This document shows, in pieces, positions 26,833 through 36,209 of a stretch of 64,000 bases of DNA. The translations under genes were made by a program, and so were the position numbers. The DNA lies in assembly GCA_030039755.1 (NCBI GenBank), contig JASHUY010000017.1, positions 1-64,000 of the forward strand, given 5' to 3'. The DNA comes from Acidimicrobiales bacterium. GTDB taxonomy: Bacteria; Actinomycetota; Acidimicrobiia; Acidimicrobiales; RAAP-2. Position 1 is the first letter of the stretch. Every line of letters starts with the position of its first letter. The notes under the pieces were generated by a model, which saw only the letters and a list, made by a program, of their open reading frames with translations, did no database searches and was not told the DNA's origin.

Positions 26833-27591
26833 GTGTCCCTCAGCGACGGCGCGACCCTCGACCTCACGGTCGTGGTCCCCTACTTCAACCCGGGTGACCG
26901 CGTCCGCGAGACCATCGACGAGCTCGTTCGCACGCTGTCGGGAACCGGCGCGACGTTCGAGGTGATCGCGGTCTCCGACGGGTCCACGGACGGGAGCGAG
27001 ATGGCGCTCGCAGACCTGCCGGCGGACCTGGTGCGGACCGTCCGGCTGCAGCACAACCACGGCAAGGGGGAGGCCCTGCGCGTGGGGTTCACCATGGGGC
27101 GGGGAAGGTTCCTCGGGTTCATCGACGGCGACGGCGACCTCCCCCCGGACCAGGTCGCGACCCTCGCCGCCATCGCCCACGAGGCCGACACCCCCGCGCC
27201 CGACGTCGTCTTGGGCTCGAAGCGCCATCCCGCCTCCCAGGTCGTCTACCCCCCGTTGCGGCGCCTCTACTCGTGGTCGTGGCAACAACTGGTGCTCGCG
27301 CTCTTCGGACTGCACGTGCGCGATACGCAGACCGGCCTCAAGCTCGTGCGCCGCGAGGTCCTCGCCGACGTCCTCCCGCGGATGCTCGAGAAGCGCTTCG
27401 CCTTCGACCTCGAGCTGCTCGTCGTGGCTCGCCGGCTCGGTTACCACCGCTTCGTCGAAGTGCCCGTGCGCATCCGGGAGCGGTTCGGCAGCACCGTCTC
27501 CCCTCGCGCCGTGGCGGGAATGCTCGTCGACCTGTTCGCGATCTTCTACCGACTCCGGGTCTCACGCCACTACGACGGGCCCGGCGCGTAG
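26833..27591 (+). CDS. Family 2 glycosyltransferase (dolichyl-phosphate-mannose/glucose synthase-like)
   Basis: DLTVVVPYFNPGDRVRETIDEL; VSDGSTDGS; HNHGKGEALRVGF; FIDGDGDLPPDQ; DTQTGLKLVRREVL. Confidence 0.9.
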   Translation: MSLSDGATLDLTVVVPYFNPGDRVRETIDELVRTLSGTGATFEVIAVSDGSTDGSEMALADLPADLVRTVRLQHNHGKGEALRVGFTMGRGRFLGFIDGDGDLPPDQVATLAAIAHEADTPAPDVVLGSKRHPASQVVYPPLRRLYSWSWQQLVLALFGLHVRDTQTGLKLVRREVLADVLPRMLEKRFAFDLELLVVARRLGYHRFVEVPVRIRERFGSTVSPRAVAGMLVDLFAIFYRLRVSRHYDGPGA

Positions 27592-28313
27592 CGCACCGTG
27601 CCGCCCGCCCGGCCGGCGCGCACCGCGGCGATCCTCTCCTTGCGCAGCGCCGCTTCCTCGGCGTCGTCGAGCGCATGCAGCACACGGCCCGTGGCCCACG
27701 AGATCAGCAGGTCCGCGAATCCGGGGTTGCGCGCGAGCACCGGACCGTGGAGGTAGGTGCCGACCACCCTTCCCGAGCGCGCCCCTTCCGTGCCGTCCCC
27801 GTTGCCCACGCCGGCCGTCACCCGGGCGAGTGGCGCGGTCGTGGGGCCGCGGGTGGTGAGCCCGCCGTGGTTCTCGAACCCGGTGAGCACGGGCAGCCCC
27901 TCGTCGAGCGGCTCGGCGAGGATCTCCCCCACCGCGCGACGCCCCCTCCCCTTGGTGGTCGTCACGTCGAGCAGGCCGAGCCCGGAGAGCGGGCGGCCGT
28001 CCGCCGCGGGGAAGCTGCGACCGACGATCTGGTAGCCCGCGCACACTGCGAGCAGGACCGCCCCCTGCCCGACTGCCCGCTCGAGCGTTCCCTCTTCGCG
28101 CAGGCGTTCGGCGGACGCCGTCTGCGCCGCATCCTCGCCGCCCCCGAGGCAGTAGAGGTCGCCGGTGGGCAGCGGCAGGTCCGACGTCGCGTCGACCAGC
28201 TCGGTCTCGATGCCGCGCCAGCGTGCGCGCTGTGCCAGCACGACGCCGTTGCCCCCGTCGCCGTAGGTGCCGAGGAGGTCGGGGTGGACCACGACCACCG
28301 TGAGGGCGCTCAC
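27570..28313 (-). CDS. gatD: GatD-type glutamine amidotransferase (CobB/CobQ-like), lipid II isoglutaminyl synthase subunit
   Basis: LTVVVVHPDLLGTYGDGGNGVVLAQRARWRGI; LLAVCAGYQIVG nucleophile; GFENHGG; GTYLHGPVLARNP; GTGA overlap with murT. Confidence 0.88.
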   Translation of the reverse strand: MSALTVVVVHPDLLGTYGDGGNGVVLAQRARWRGIETELVDATSDLPLPTGDLYCLGGGEDAAQTASAERLREEGTLERAVGQGAVLLAVCAGYQIVGRSFPAADGRPLSGLGLLDVTTTKGRGRRAVGEILAEPLDEGLPVLTGFENHGGLTTRGPTTAPLARVTAGVGNGDGTEGARSGRVVGTYLHGPVLARNPGFADLLISWATGRVLHALDDAEEAALRKERIAAVRAGRAGGTVRYAPGPS

Positions 28314-29587
28314 GCCCCGGTCCTCGTCGTGCGCGCCAGCAGGTCGGTGAAGGCGGTGTAGTTGCCGACGAAGTCGACGGGGCCACGAGCGGCCATCCAC
28401 GCGGCACGAACGGCCGCGACCTGGTCGCGTACGGTGCGATGGGGAACCTCTGCGTAGCGGAGCCGAACGGAGAGGTCGCGGCACCGCTCGCCCGTCGCGA
28501 CGACCGTCCGTCCCCGCAAACGCTCGAAGGGCACGTCCCAGAGCCACGACGGGTCCCTGCCGTCGGCGAGGCGCGCGTTGATCCCGACCACGACGGCACG
28601 GTCGCCGGGACAGACGAGGTCGAGCAGCTCGCCCCAGCCGGCAGGGTTCTTGGCGAGCATCACGCGCGCGGCGCAGCCGGCGACCTCGACCACGGCGAAC
28701 CGCCCCGCGACCTCGTCGACGTCTGCGATACGGCGAAGCGCGTCGTCCCAGTCGACACCTGCCGTCACTGCGGCGGCGGTGGCCATGACCGCGTTGGCGC
28801 GGTTGAAACGTCCCGGCAGGGCCAGCGCGAGGTCGAGCCGCCGGCCGTCGGCGGTCACGACGCAATCCCCGTCGAGGCGGACGTCGAGCCGAGGACGCGC
28901 GAAGCCGCACGTGCACCTCCAGCCGCCCTCTTCACCGGTTGCACCGGCCGCAAAGGCGATGCGACCCTCGCACGCCGGGCACCCCACCGCGTCCTGCCGC
29001 CACGGGAGCCCCGCGCCGACCCAGACCGGGTGCGCCGCGCGTTGGGCCGCCCAGGCGACGATCGGGTCGTCTGCGTTCGCGACCACGGTCGTGGAAGGCG
29101 CCTGCGCCTCCGACAGCGCGGCACGCCACTTGCCCGCCACCATGCGGACCTCGTTCGTCCGGTCGAGCTGGTCCCGCGAGAGGTTGAGCAGGACCACGGT
29201 CTCGGGGGCCAGCGACGCGACGAGATGCGGCAGGTACCCCTCGTCGACCTCGAGGACCGCAGGCGCGCCCGGAGGTGCGCCGGCCAGCGCGGTCACGTGC
29301 CCGGCCGGCATGTTCGAGCCGGTGGCGTTGGTGGCGGCGCGCCCGAGCGCCCCACCGACCGCGACGGCGAGCAGGCGGGTCGTCGTCGTCTTCCCGTTCG
29401 TGCCGCTCACGAGCGCCACCCGCCGGCCGGCGGCCAGGCGCTCGAGCAGGCGCGGGTCGAGCGCGAGGCCCACGTGACCACCGGCGACGGAGCCGCTGCC
29501 CGCGCCGAGCCGCCTGGAGAGCGCGTTCACCGCCCGGGTGGCTGCGACCGCCGCCCGGGCCCGGACCGGGAGCCGCCCGGTGGTCAC
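28310..29587 (-). CDS. murT: MurT, lipid II isoglutaminyl synthase Mur-ligase-like subunit
   Basis: VSGTNGKTTTTRLL; EVDEGYLPH; Cys pairs CPAC/CTC; PGRFNRANAVMA; start GTG (EPVTTG). Confidence 0.9.
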   Translation of the reverse strand: MTTGRLPVRARAAVAATRAVNALSRRLGAGSGSVAGGHVGLALDPRLLERLAAGRRVALVSGTNGKTTTTRLLAVAVGGALGRAATNATGSNMPAGHVTALAGAPPGAPAVLEVDEGYLPHLVASLAPETVVLLNLSRDQLDRTNEVRMVAGKWRAALSEAQAPSTTVVANADDPIVAWAAQRAAHPVWVGAGLPWRQDAVGCPACEGRIAFAAGATGEEGGWRCTCGFARPRLDVRLDGDCVVTADGRRLDLALALPGRFNRANAVMATAAAVTAGVDWDDALRRIADVDEVAGRFAVVEVAGCAARVMLAKNPAGWGELLDLVCPGDRAVVVGINARLADGRDPSWLWDVPFERLRGRTVVATGERCRDLSVRLRYAEVPHRTVRDQVAAVRAAWMAARGPVDFVGNYTAFTDLLARTTRTGA

Positions 29588-29779
29588 CGGTTCACGGAGC
29601 CCGGCTGGTCGAGGTCGAGGTCGAGGAAGGCGGTGCGTGCGCCGGCGATCGTGGACACGCCGGGAGGTTATCGATCGCCGAAACGGCGGGGACACGCCGC
29701 CCCCACGTCGGTCCCCTCCTCCTCGGGTACCTGCCAGGCGGGCACCCCGGCCTGGCCGCCTTCCCCGCGCCGGACGCGA

Positions 29780-29814
29780 CGAAGGGACCGCCGGGGGGGT
29801 AGGCGGTCCCTTCG
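29780..29814. terminator. Strong hairpin, 13-bp perfect arms
   Basis: CGAAGGGACCGCC-GGGGGGGTA-GGCGGTCCCTTCG; no clear T-tract. Confidence 0.6.
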
Positions 29815-29944
29815 ACTGACCAGCCAGGATCGGAGGGGGGGAATCCGGTATGCCTGAGGTCTTCGATCATTGTGGAGGATGCGGGTCGATCTGTCAATGC
29901 GTTTTACGAAGTGTTTACCATCTTTATTTCAGATAGTATCGATC

Positions 29945-29962
29945 GCATCGAGCTACCGATGC
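29945..29962. promoter_or_regulatory. Candidate LysR-type operator upstream of the LysR gene
   Basis: GCATCG-AGCTAC-CGATGC inverted repeat at the edge of an AT-rich stretch (about 29880-29950). Confidence 0.4.
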
Positions 29963-30003
29963 CGGCCGGCTCGCCCTGACGCGACGGAAAGATCGGAGGC
30001 CAC

Positions 30004-30948
30004 GTGGACCTGCGGCATCTCCAGGCGCTCCTCGGCATCGCGGACACCGGCAGCTTCTCCGCGGCCGCCGCGGCGCTCGGCACGGTCCAGTCCAACGTCT
30101 CCGCCCACGTCGCCCGTCTGGAGCGCGAGCTCGAGGTCGTGCTCGTCGACCGTTCCACCGGCCGGCTCACCGAGGAGGGGGAGGTCGTCGCCTCACGCGC
30201 CCGCAGGATGATCGGCGAGCTGGACGCCATGGTGGCGGACGTCGTCGCGATGCGCCACGAGGTGCGGGGCCTCGTCCGGCTGGGGATGATCGGGACCGCG
30301 GGGCGCTGGCTCGTGCCGCGGCTCTTCTCTGCCCTGCGTGCTCGTCATCCCCAGATCAGGTTGACGGTGACGGACGGCACCAACACCACCCTCGAAGCGC
30401 AGCTCGCCTCCGGCCAGCTCGACGTCGCCGCGGTGACCTTGCCCGTGCACAGCGACGAGCTCACCACCTCCCCGCTCTTCGAAGAGGACCTCGTCCTCGT
30501 GGTCCCCGCCGCGGATCCGCTGGCGGGCACGGCCGGCCCGCTCCCGCTCGCCGATCTTGCGAATTTCGAACTGCTGCTGCCCGCGCCCGGCACGGCGTTG
30601 CGCGAGGAGATGGATGCGGCGGCACGCGCGGTGGGAGTCGAGCTCGCCGCGTCCATGGAGCTCGACGGGCTGCGCATGATCGCGTCGCTCACGTTCGACG
30701 GTTACGGTCCGTCCATCCTCCCCGCGACCGCCGTGCCCTCGCACCTGCGCGCGCAATTCCACCTGCTCCCCATCGCAGGGCTGCCGCCCAGGCGGGTCGG
30801 CGTCGCGTTGCCCCTGCGCGGCGCACCCTCGGCGCCGAGCAGGGTCGTGATCGACCTGCTCCACTCGGTCGTGCAGGACCCGTCCGTCGCGCCGGAATGG
30901 CTCCACCCGGCTTCCTCGGCTCCGCACCGCGCGGCTCCGCGCCGATAA
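30004..30948 (+). CDS. LysR-family transcriptional regulator
   Basis: MDLRHLQALLGIADTGSFSAAAAALGTVQSNVSAHVARLERELEVVLVDRS; GTG start. Confidence 0.93.
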   Translation: MDLRHLQALLGIADTGSFSAAAAALGTVQSNVSAHVARLERELEVVLVDRSTGRLTEEGEVVASRARRMIGELDAMVADVVAMRHEVRGLVRLGMIGTAGRWLVPRLFSALRARHPQIRLTVTDGTNTTLEAQLASGQLDVAAVTLPVHSDELTTSPLFEEDLVLVVPAADPLAGTAGPLPLADLANFELLLPAPGTALREEMDAAARAVGVELAASMELDGLRMIASLTFDGYGPSILPATAVPSHLRAQFHLLPIAGLPPRRVGVALPLRGAPSAPSRVVIDLLHSVVQDPSVAPEWLHPASSAPHRAAPRR

Positions 30949-30959
30949 GGTCCACACCC

Positions 30960-32456
30960 GTGGACGGCCCCGTAGACGACGACCTGCTCGCCTCGGTCAC
31001 CGACGCCGCGCTCGGTGCCGCGACCGCGGCCGGGGTCTCACACGCCGCGATCAGGGTCGAACGCGTGCGGAGCCAGGTCGTGGTCCTGCGGGACGGCACG
31101 CTCGAGACCTCCATCGACGACACCGAGGTGGGAACCGGCGTCCAGCTCGTGCACGCGGGCTCCTTCGGCTTCGCCGGGAGCGTCTTCGTGGATCCCGCGT
31201 CCGCGGCAGAGCTCACCGCTCAGGCGGTCGACGCGGCGCGCGTGACCGCACCCGCACGCCCGCAGCGCGTCGCCCTCGCCGACGAGCCGTCGCACGGCCG
31301 GGTGGAGTGGTCGTCACCGTTCCGGCGCGACCCCGTCGAGGTCCCGCTCTCCGAGAAGGTGGACGTCCTGGCCGACTGGAGCCGCAGGCTCATGGCGGCG
31401 CCCGGGATCGACCACGTCACCGCCTACGTGCTGGTGGTCCGCGAGGACAAGTACCTCGCGGACCTCTCGGGAACGGTGGCCGTCCAGCGCAGGGTACGGG
31501 TCCATCCTCAGCTCGACGCGATCTCGGTGACCGACGAAGGCGATTTCGAGGAGATGCGCACCGTCGCGCCGCCGGTCGGGCGGGGCTGGGAGTACCTGGA
31601 GGGCGAGGGGTGGGACTTCGACGCGGAGCTCGCGCAGTTGCCGGGGCTCCTCGCGGAGAAGCTCCGGTCGCCGTCCGTCGACGCCGGCACGTACGACCTC
31701 GTCATCGACCCGACCAACCTGTGGCTCACGATCCACGAATCGATCGGCCACGCCACCGAGCTCGACCGGGCCATGGGCTACGAGGCGGCGTTCGCCGGGA
31801 CGTCGTTCGCGACCCCCGACGGCCTCGGCACGCTTCAGTACGGCTCGCCCGTCATGCACGTGATCGGCGACCGCACGACCGACCACGGTCTCGCGACCGT
31901 TGCCATCGACGACGAGGGGGTGTCCGCGCAGTCCTTCGACATCGTCCGCGACGGCATCCTCGCCGGTTACCAGCTCGACCGCACGATCGCGGCGTCGCAG
32001 GGCATCGGCAGGTCCAACGGCTGCGCGTTCGCCGACTCGCCGCTCCACGCGCCCATCCAGCGCATGGCGAACGTCTCGCTCCAACCAGCCCCGGGGGAGG
32101 GACCCTCGACCGAGGAGCTCATCGCGGGCGTCGACCGCGGCATCTACATCGTCGGGGACAAGAGCTGGTCGATCGACATGCAGCGATACAACTTCCAGTT
32201 CACGGGCCAGCGCTTCTATTCGATCCGGGACGGGAAGGTCGACGGGCAGCTGCGCGACGTCGCGTACCAGGCGACCACGACGGACTTCTGGAGGGCGATG
32301 GAAGCCGTCGGCGGTCGCGCCACCTTCCTCCTCGGCGGCGCCTTCAATTGCGGGAAGGGCCAGCCCGAGCAGGTGGCGGCTGTCAGCCACGGCTGCCCGT
32401 CGGTCCTCGTGCGGTCGGTGCGCGTGCTGAACACGCGGGAGGAGTCGGGGCGGTGA
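30960..32456 (+). CDS. tldD: TldD-type metallopeptidase subunit
   Basis: TIHESIGHATELDRAMGYEAAFAGTSF (HExxxH); AVSHGCPSVLVRSVRVLN. Confidence 0.9.
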   Translation: MDGPVDDDLLASVTDAALGAATAAGVSHAAIRVERVRSQVVVLRDGTLETSIDDTEVGTGVQLVHAGSFGFAGSVFVDPASAAELTAQAVDAARVTAPARPQRVALADEPSHGRVEWSSPFRRDPVEVPLSEKVDVLADWSRRLMAAPGIDHVTAYVLVVREDKYLADLSGTVAVQRRVRVHPQLDAISVTDEGDFEEMRTVAPPVGRGWEYLEGEGWDFDAELAQLPGLLAEKLRSPSVDAGTYDLVIDPTNLWLTIHESIGHATELDRAMGYEAAFAGTSFATPDGLGTLQYGSPVMHVIGDRTTDHGLATVAIDDEGVSAQSFDIVRDGILAGYQLDRTIAASQGIGRSNGCAFADSPLHAPIQRMANVSLQPAPGEGPSTEELIAGVDRGIYIVGDKSWSIDMQRYNFQFTGQRFYSIRDGKVDGQLRDVAYQATTTDFWRAMEAVGGRATFLLGGAFNCGKGQPEQVAAVSHGCPSVLVRSVRVLNTREESGR

Positions 32457-33835
32457 GCGGCGACCACCTCGCCCACCCTGCGGAGGTGGCCGAACAGGTC
32501 CTGCGCGCGGCGCACCGGCCGTGCATCGCCGTCGTGGAGGAGGCCCACGAGGCGGACGTGCGCTTCGCCAACAACACCGTCACCACCGACGGGGTGCGGG
32601 CCGATCGTCGTGTCACCGCGATCCTCGCCGAGCAACCCGCCGCGCCCGGGGAGCCGGGCCGCGCGGGCATCGCGCGCCGCAGCGGACGAGTCGACGTCGA
32701 CGCGCTCTTGGCAGAGGCGGGCGCGGCCATCGGCCAGGCGGACGACGCCGCCGCGCTCGTGGAGGGTGACGCAGACACGTACTTCGGCGAAGACGCGGCG
32801 GTCACCGGACTCGACCGGCTGTCGTCGGTCGTGCGGAGCCTCGCAGGGGCGTTCTCACGCGCGGACGGCTCTGGGACCGTGCTCTCGGGCTTCGCCGAGC
32901 ACGGCGTGACGACGACGTACCTCGCCTCGTCGACCGGGCTCCGGCGCCGGTACGTCCAGCCGACGGGAGCCCTGCAGCTGGTCGGCCGCAAGGACGGCGC
33001 CTCTGCCTGGGCAGGTGTCGGGAGCGCCGATTTCCTCGACGTCGAGCTCGAGGCCCTGGAGGAGACGGTCCGCCGCGGGCTCGGGTGGTCCGCCCGGCAC
33101 ATCGAGGTCGCGCCGGGCCGCCACGAGGTCGTCCTGCCGCCCAGCGCGGTGGCGGACCTCATGATCTTCCTCGCGTCGGCTGCGGGAGGCCGCGAATCCG
33201 AGGAGGGCCGGACGGTCTTCTCGAAGCCCGGCGGTGGTACCCGGATCGGCGAGTCGCTGACGCCGCTCTCCTTCGACCTGTGGAGCGATCCGGCGGAGCC
33301 GGGACTCGAGTGCGCTCCCTTCCTCGCCACGAGCGTCTCGACCGCGGACGTGTCGGTGTTCGACAATGGGCTCCCGCTGCAGCGGACCAACTGGCTTCGC
33401 GCGGGGAGTCTCGAGCGCCTCCTCTACCACCGCGCCGGAGCCGAACGTTCGCACGCGACGCCGACCGCACCCGTCGACAACCTCTCGCTCGCCCTCTCAG
33501 GGGCGGCGGGCACGCTCGAGGACGTGATCGCCACGACCGAGCGCGGTCTCTTGCTCACGTGCCTGTGGTACATCCGGGAGGTGGACCCCAAGACGCTCCT
33601 GCTCACCGGGCTCACGCGCGACGGCGTCTACGTCGTCGAGAACGGCAAGGTCGTCGGCGCGACGAACAACTTCCGCTTCAACGAGAGCCCCGTCGACGTG
33701 CTCGCACGCGTGACGCAGGCGACGTCGAGCTCGCGCACGTTCGGGCGCGAGACCGGGTCGTGGATGAACCGGACGGCGATGCCCGCACTGCGGGTCCCCG
33801 ACTGGAACATGTCGACGGTCAGCCAGGCGGTGTGA
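32453..33835 (+). CDS. TldE/PmbA-type subunit
   Basis: GTGA overlap with tld[12 protein letters not shown]-terminal [21 protein letters not shown]. Confidence 0.88.
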   Translation: MSGDHLAHPAEVAEQVLRAAHRPCIAVVEEAHEADVRFANNTVTTDGVRADRRVTAILAEQPAAPGEPGRAGIARRSGRVDVDALLAEAGAAIGQADDAAALVEGDADTYFGEDAAVTGLDRLSSVVRSLAGAFSRADGSGTVLSGFAEHGVTTTYLASSTGLRRRYVQPTGALQLVGRKDGASAWAGVGSADFLDVELEALEETVRRGLGWSARHIEVAPGRHEVVLPPSAVADLMIFLASAAGGRESEEGRTVFSKPGGGTRIGESLTPLSFDLWSDPAEPGLECAPFLATSVSTADVSVFDNGLPLQRTNWLRAGSLERLLYHRAGAERSHATPTAPVDNLSLALSGAAGTLEDVIATTERGLLLTCLWYIREVDPKTLLLTGLTRDGVYVVENGKVVGATNNFRFNESPVDVLARVTQATSSSRTFGRETGSWMNRTAMPALRVPDWNMSTVSQAV

Positions 33836-33879
33836 GCCGAAAGGGGTTCACGCCCCGGCGCACGGCCCCGGGGCGCGCG

Positions 33880-35127
33880 ATGACGGATGAGGCGCTCGGC
33901 GCGCGCCTCCGCAAGATCACGCCTGCCGTCCTCCGTGGCGAGAGCCGCGGCTGGTCGTACTTCGACGGGCCCTCCGGCACGCAGATGATCGAGCCTGCGA
34001 TCGCCGCGACCGCGGAGCTCTCCCGCACCGGGCTGGCCAACCGCTCCAACCCCTCCCCCGCCGGTGACGAGACCGAGTACGTCGTCGCGTCGGCGCGCGC
34101 CGAGCTGCAGGCGATGTTCCACGCGGACGCGTACGACGTCGCCTTCGGCCAGAACATGACGAGCCTCGCGTTCGCCCTTGGGCACGCCTTCGCCCGCCGA
34201 TGGCCCCGGGACGGTGGAACCGTGGTCGTCACGGTGCTCGAGCATTCCGGCAACGTCGACACGTGGGCACAGCCGTTCGCCGAACGGGGTGTGCGTACCG
34301 CCACGATCGACGTCGACGACCGGACGCTCGATCTGGAAGCGGGTGGCTACGACCGGGTTGACACCGGGGGAGGAGTCGCGCTCGTCGCGGTCACCGCCGC
34401 TGCGAACTCCGTGGGGGTGAAGCCGGACGTCGCCTCGGCCCACGACTTCGCACGCGCACACGACGCGCTGTTCGTCGTCGACGGCGTGCACGCGACCCCG
34501 CACGGCCCGCTGGACCTCGCCGACGCCGACCCGGACGTGTACCTGTGCTCCGCGTACAAGTTCTACGGGCCCCACGTCGGGATCGCGCTGATCAAAAGGG
34601 ACCTGCTCGACGAGCTGCGCCCCTTCAAGGTGGTCCCGGCACCTGACTCGGGCCCGGACAAGCTCGAGACGGGCACGCAGAACCACGAGGCGATCGCCGG
34701 TCTCTCCGCAGCCGTGTGCGCGCTCGGCGGGCTCGCCGGCCGACCTTCGGGCGAAGGAGCCCGGGACGTCCTGCACGCCCTGGGGGAGGTGGACGAAGAG
34801 GTGGCCCGCGGGCTGGCCGAGGACCTGCGTTCGCTCGCCGGCGTCCGGGTCTTCGGGCACGAAGACGACAAGACGACGTACGCGCCGACGATCGCCTTCA
34901 CGGTGGACGGCATCCCCCCCGACGAGGTCGGAGTGGCCTTGCGCCGGCACGGCGTCTTCGTCACGACCGGGGACTTCTACGCCACACGTCTCGCGCGGCG
35001 TCTCGGCGTCGACGCATCGGGCGGCTGGGTACGCGTCGGGCTGTCGGGCTACACGAGCAGAGAAGACGTGGACCGCCTGCTCGGGTCCCTCTCCCGTGTC
35101 GTCGGCGACCGGGCCGCCCGGGCATGA
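33880..35127 (+). CDS. Class V aminotransferase / cysteine desulfurase-like protein
   Basis: SYFDGPSGTQMIEPAI; VTVLEHSGNVDTW; FVVDGVHATPHGPLDL; DVYLCSAYKFYGPHVGI (SxxK PLP Lys). Confidence 0.9.
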   Translation: MTDEALGARLRKITPAVLRGESRGWSYFDGPSGTQMIEPAIAATAELSRTGLANRSNPSPAGDETEYVVASARAELQAMFHADAYDVAFGQNMTSLAFALGHAFARRWPRDGGTVVVTVLEHSGNVDTWAQPFAERGVRTATIDVDDRTLDLEAGGYDRVDTGGGVALVAVTAAANSVGVKPDVASAHDFARAHDALFVVDGVHATPHGPLDLADADPDVYLCSAYKFYGPHVGIALIKRDLLDELRPFKVVPAPDSGPDKLETGTQNHEAIAGLSAAVCALGGLAGRPSGEGARDVLHALGEVDEEVARGLAEDLRSLAGVRVFGHEDDKTTYAPTIAFTVDGIPPDEVGVALRRHGVFVTTGDFYATRLARRLGVDASGGWVRVGLSGYTSREDVDRLLGSLSRVVGDRAARA

Positions 35128-35154
35128 CGGCTCACGGGCCCGTGCGCCGAGCGG

Positions 35155-36051
35155 TCACTTGACGAAGAGCGGGTTCACGGGGCATCCCGAAGCTCCGACC
35201 AGCTTCAGCGGAGACGCGATGTACAGGCCCACGTAGCGCCCGTCCGCCGTGCAGTCGGCCGCCAGGTCCGCCAGCCAGAGCACCTCGTGGAACTGGAGTC
35301 CCCGATCGCGCAGCAGGTGGTGGTGGAGGCAGAACTGTTCTGTCGTCTCGGGGTCTCTCGGGAGCTCGTTGGCGAGCGTGTCGGTGCCGACGCCCAGCAC
35401 ACCGTGCGCGTCGACCCATTCGAAGAGCTCCTCGTCGTAGCTGAGGCCAGGTTCCGAGTACTCGGCGAAGAAGGCGGCGTTGCCTTCGTCTCGGTAGCGT
35501 TCGAGGCTCCCCGTGCGCAGGATCACCATGTCGCCCGGCTCGATCGCGACCTCCTCGTTCCGCAGGCACGACTCGATCTCGTCCAGGCCGATCTGATGGT
35601 CGCGCCGCAGCGGCGCGCCGCCGGTGCTCCGGCAGAGATCCACGAGAACCCCCCGGCAGAAGATGCCGACCCGCGCGATCGCGGCCACGTCCGCGTGGGC
35701 GAGCCCTCCCACGGTCGAGGATGCCGGAACCCCGCCGGTGATCGTCCCGTCGACGATGACGTGCCCCAGCGCGTCGAGGTGCGTGCCGCCGTGGCAGTTC
35801 AGCAGCACACCGTCGTCGACCCAGGCGACGTTGCCCGCGTCGGGGCGCACGATGCCTTTCTCGTAGTGCGACCAGTCCTGGTACATGATGTGCAGCGGGA
35901 CCGGGCTTCCCGGATAGCCGGGGGTGGGTGTCCGCCCGAAGAACTCGAGGCCGAGCGTGAAGACCCGTCCGTCACGGACCGAGCCGAGCGCCCGGAGGCG
36001 GTCCCTCGGGCGCAGATCCGCCAGCCGTCCGACGCCGTCGGTCGCCGTCAT
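35155..36051 (-). CDS. Cyclase-family (kynurenine formamidase-like) metal-dependent hydrolase
   Basis: NCHGGTHLDALGHVIVDG (HxGTHxDxxxH); GDMVILRTGS; start may extend to 36090. Confidence 0.87.
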   Translation of the reverse strand: MTATDGVGRLADLRPRDRLRALGSVRDGRVFTLGLEFFGRTPTPGYPGSPVPLHIMYQDWSHYEKGIVRPDAGNVAWVDDGVLLNCHGGTHLDALGHVIVDGTITGGVPASSTVGGLAHADVAAIARVGIFCRGVLVDLCRSTGGAPLRRDHQIGLDEIESCLRNEEVAIEPGDMVILRTGSLERYRDEGNAAFFAEYSEPGLSYDEELFEWVDAHGVLGVGTDTLANELPRDPETTEQFCLHHHLLRDRGLQFHEVLWLADLAADCTADGRYVGLYIASPLKLVGASGCPVNPLFVK

Positions 36052-36209
36052 CGCGATCGCGCACCCCTGCACATGGTCGCGATGTAGCACCGGCGTGGCT
36101 GACGGTCAAGCTTCCGGCACCGGGGGGAAGAAAACAAGGTGGACCGGGCGTCCGGGGGCGCCGGCTCCCGGGACGCGTCTTGCCGGTGCACGGCGGTAGC
36201 GTCGGTGCG

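Noticed and set aside
29592-29897. 101-aa minus-strand ORF upstream of murT
   Set aside because: Pro/Gly/Ser-rich, spans a strong hairpin and AT-rich promoter region; unlikely coding.
30960-35127. RiPP biosynthetic cluster around tldD/tldE
   Set aside because: No precursor peptide, YcaO, radical SAM, lanthipeptide synthetase or dedicated exporter found next to it; kept only as a modest neighbourhood observation.
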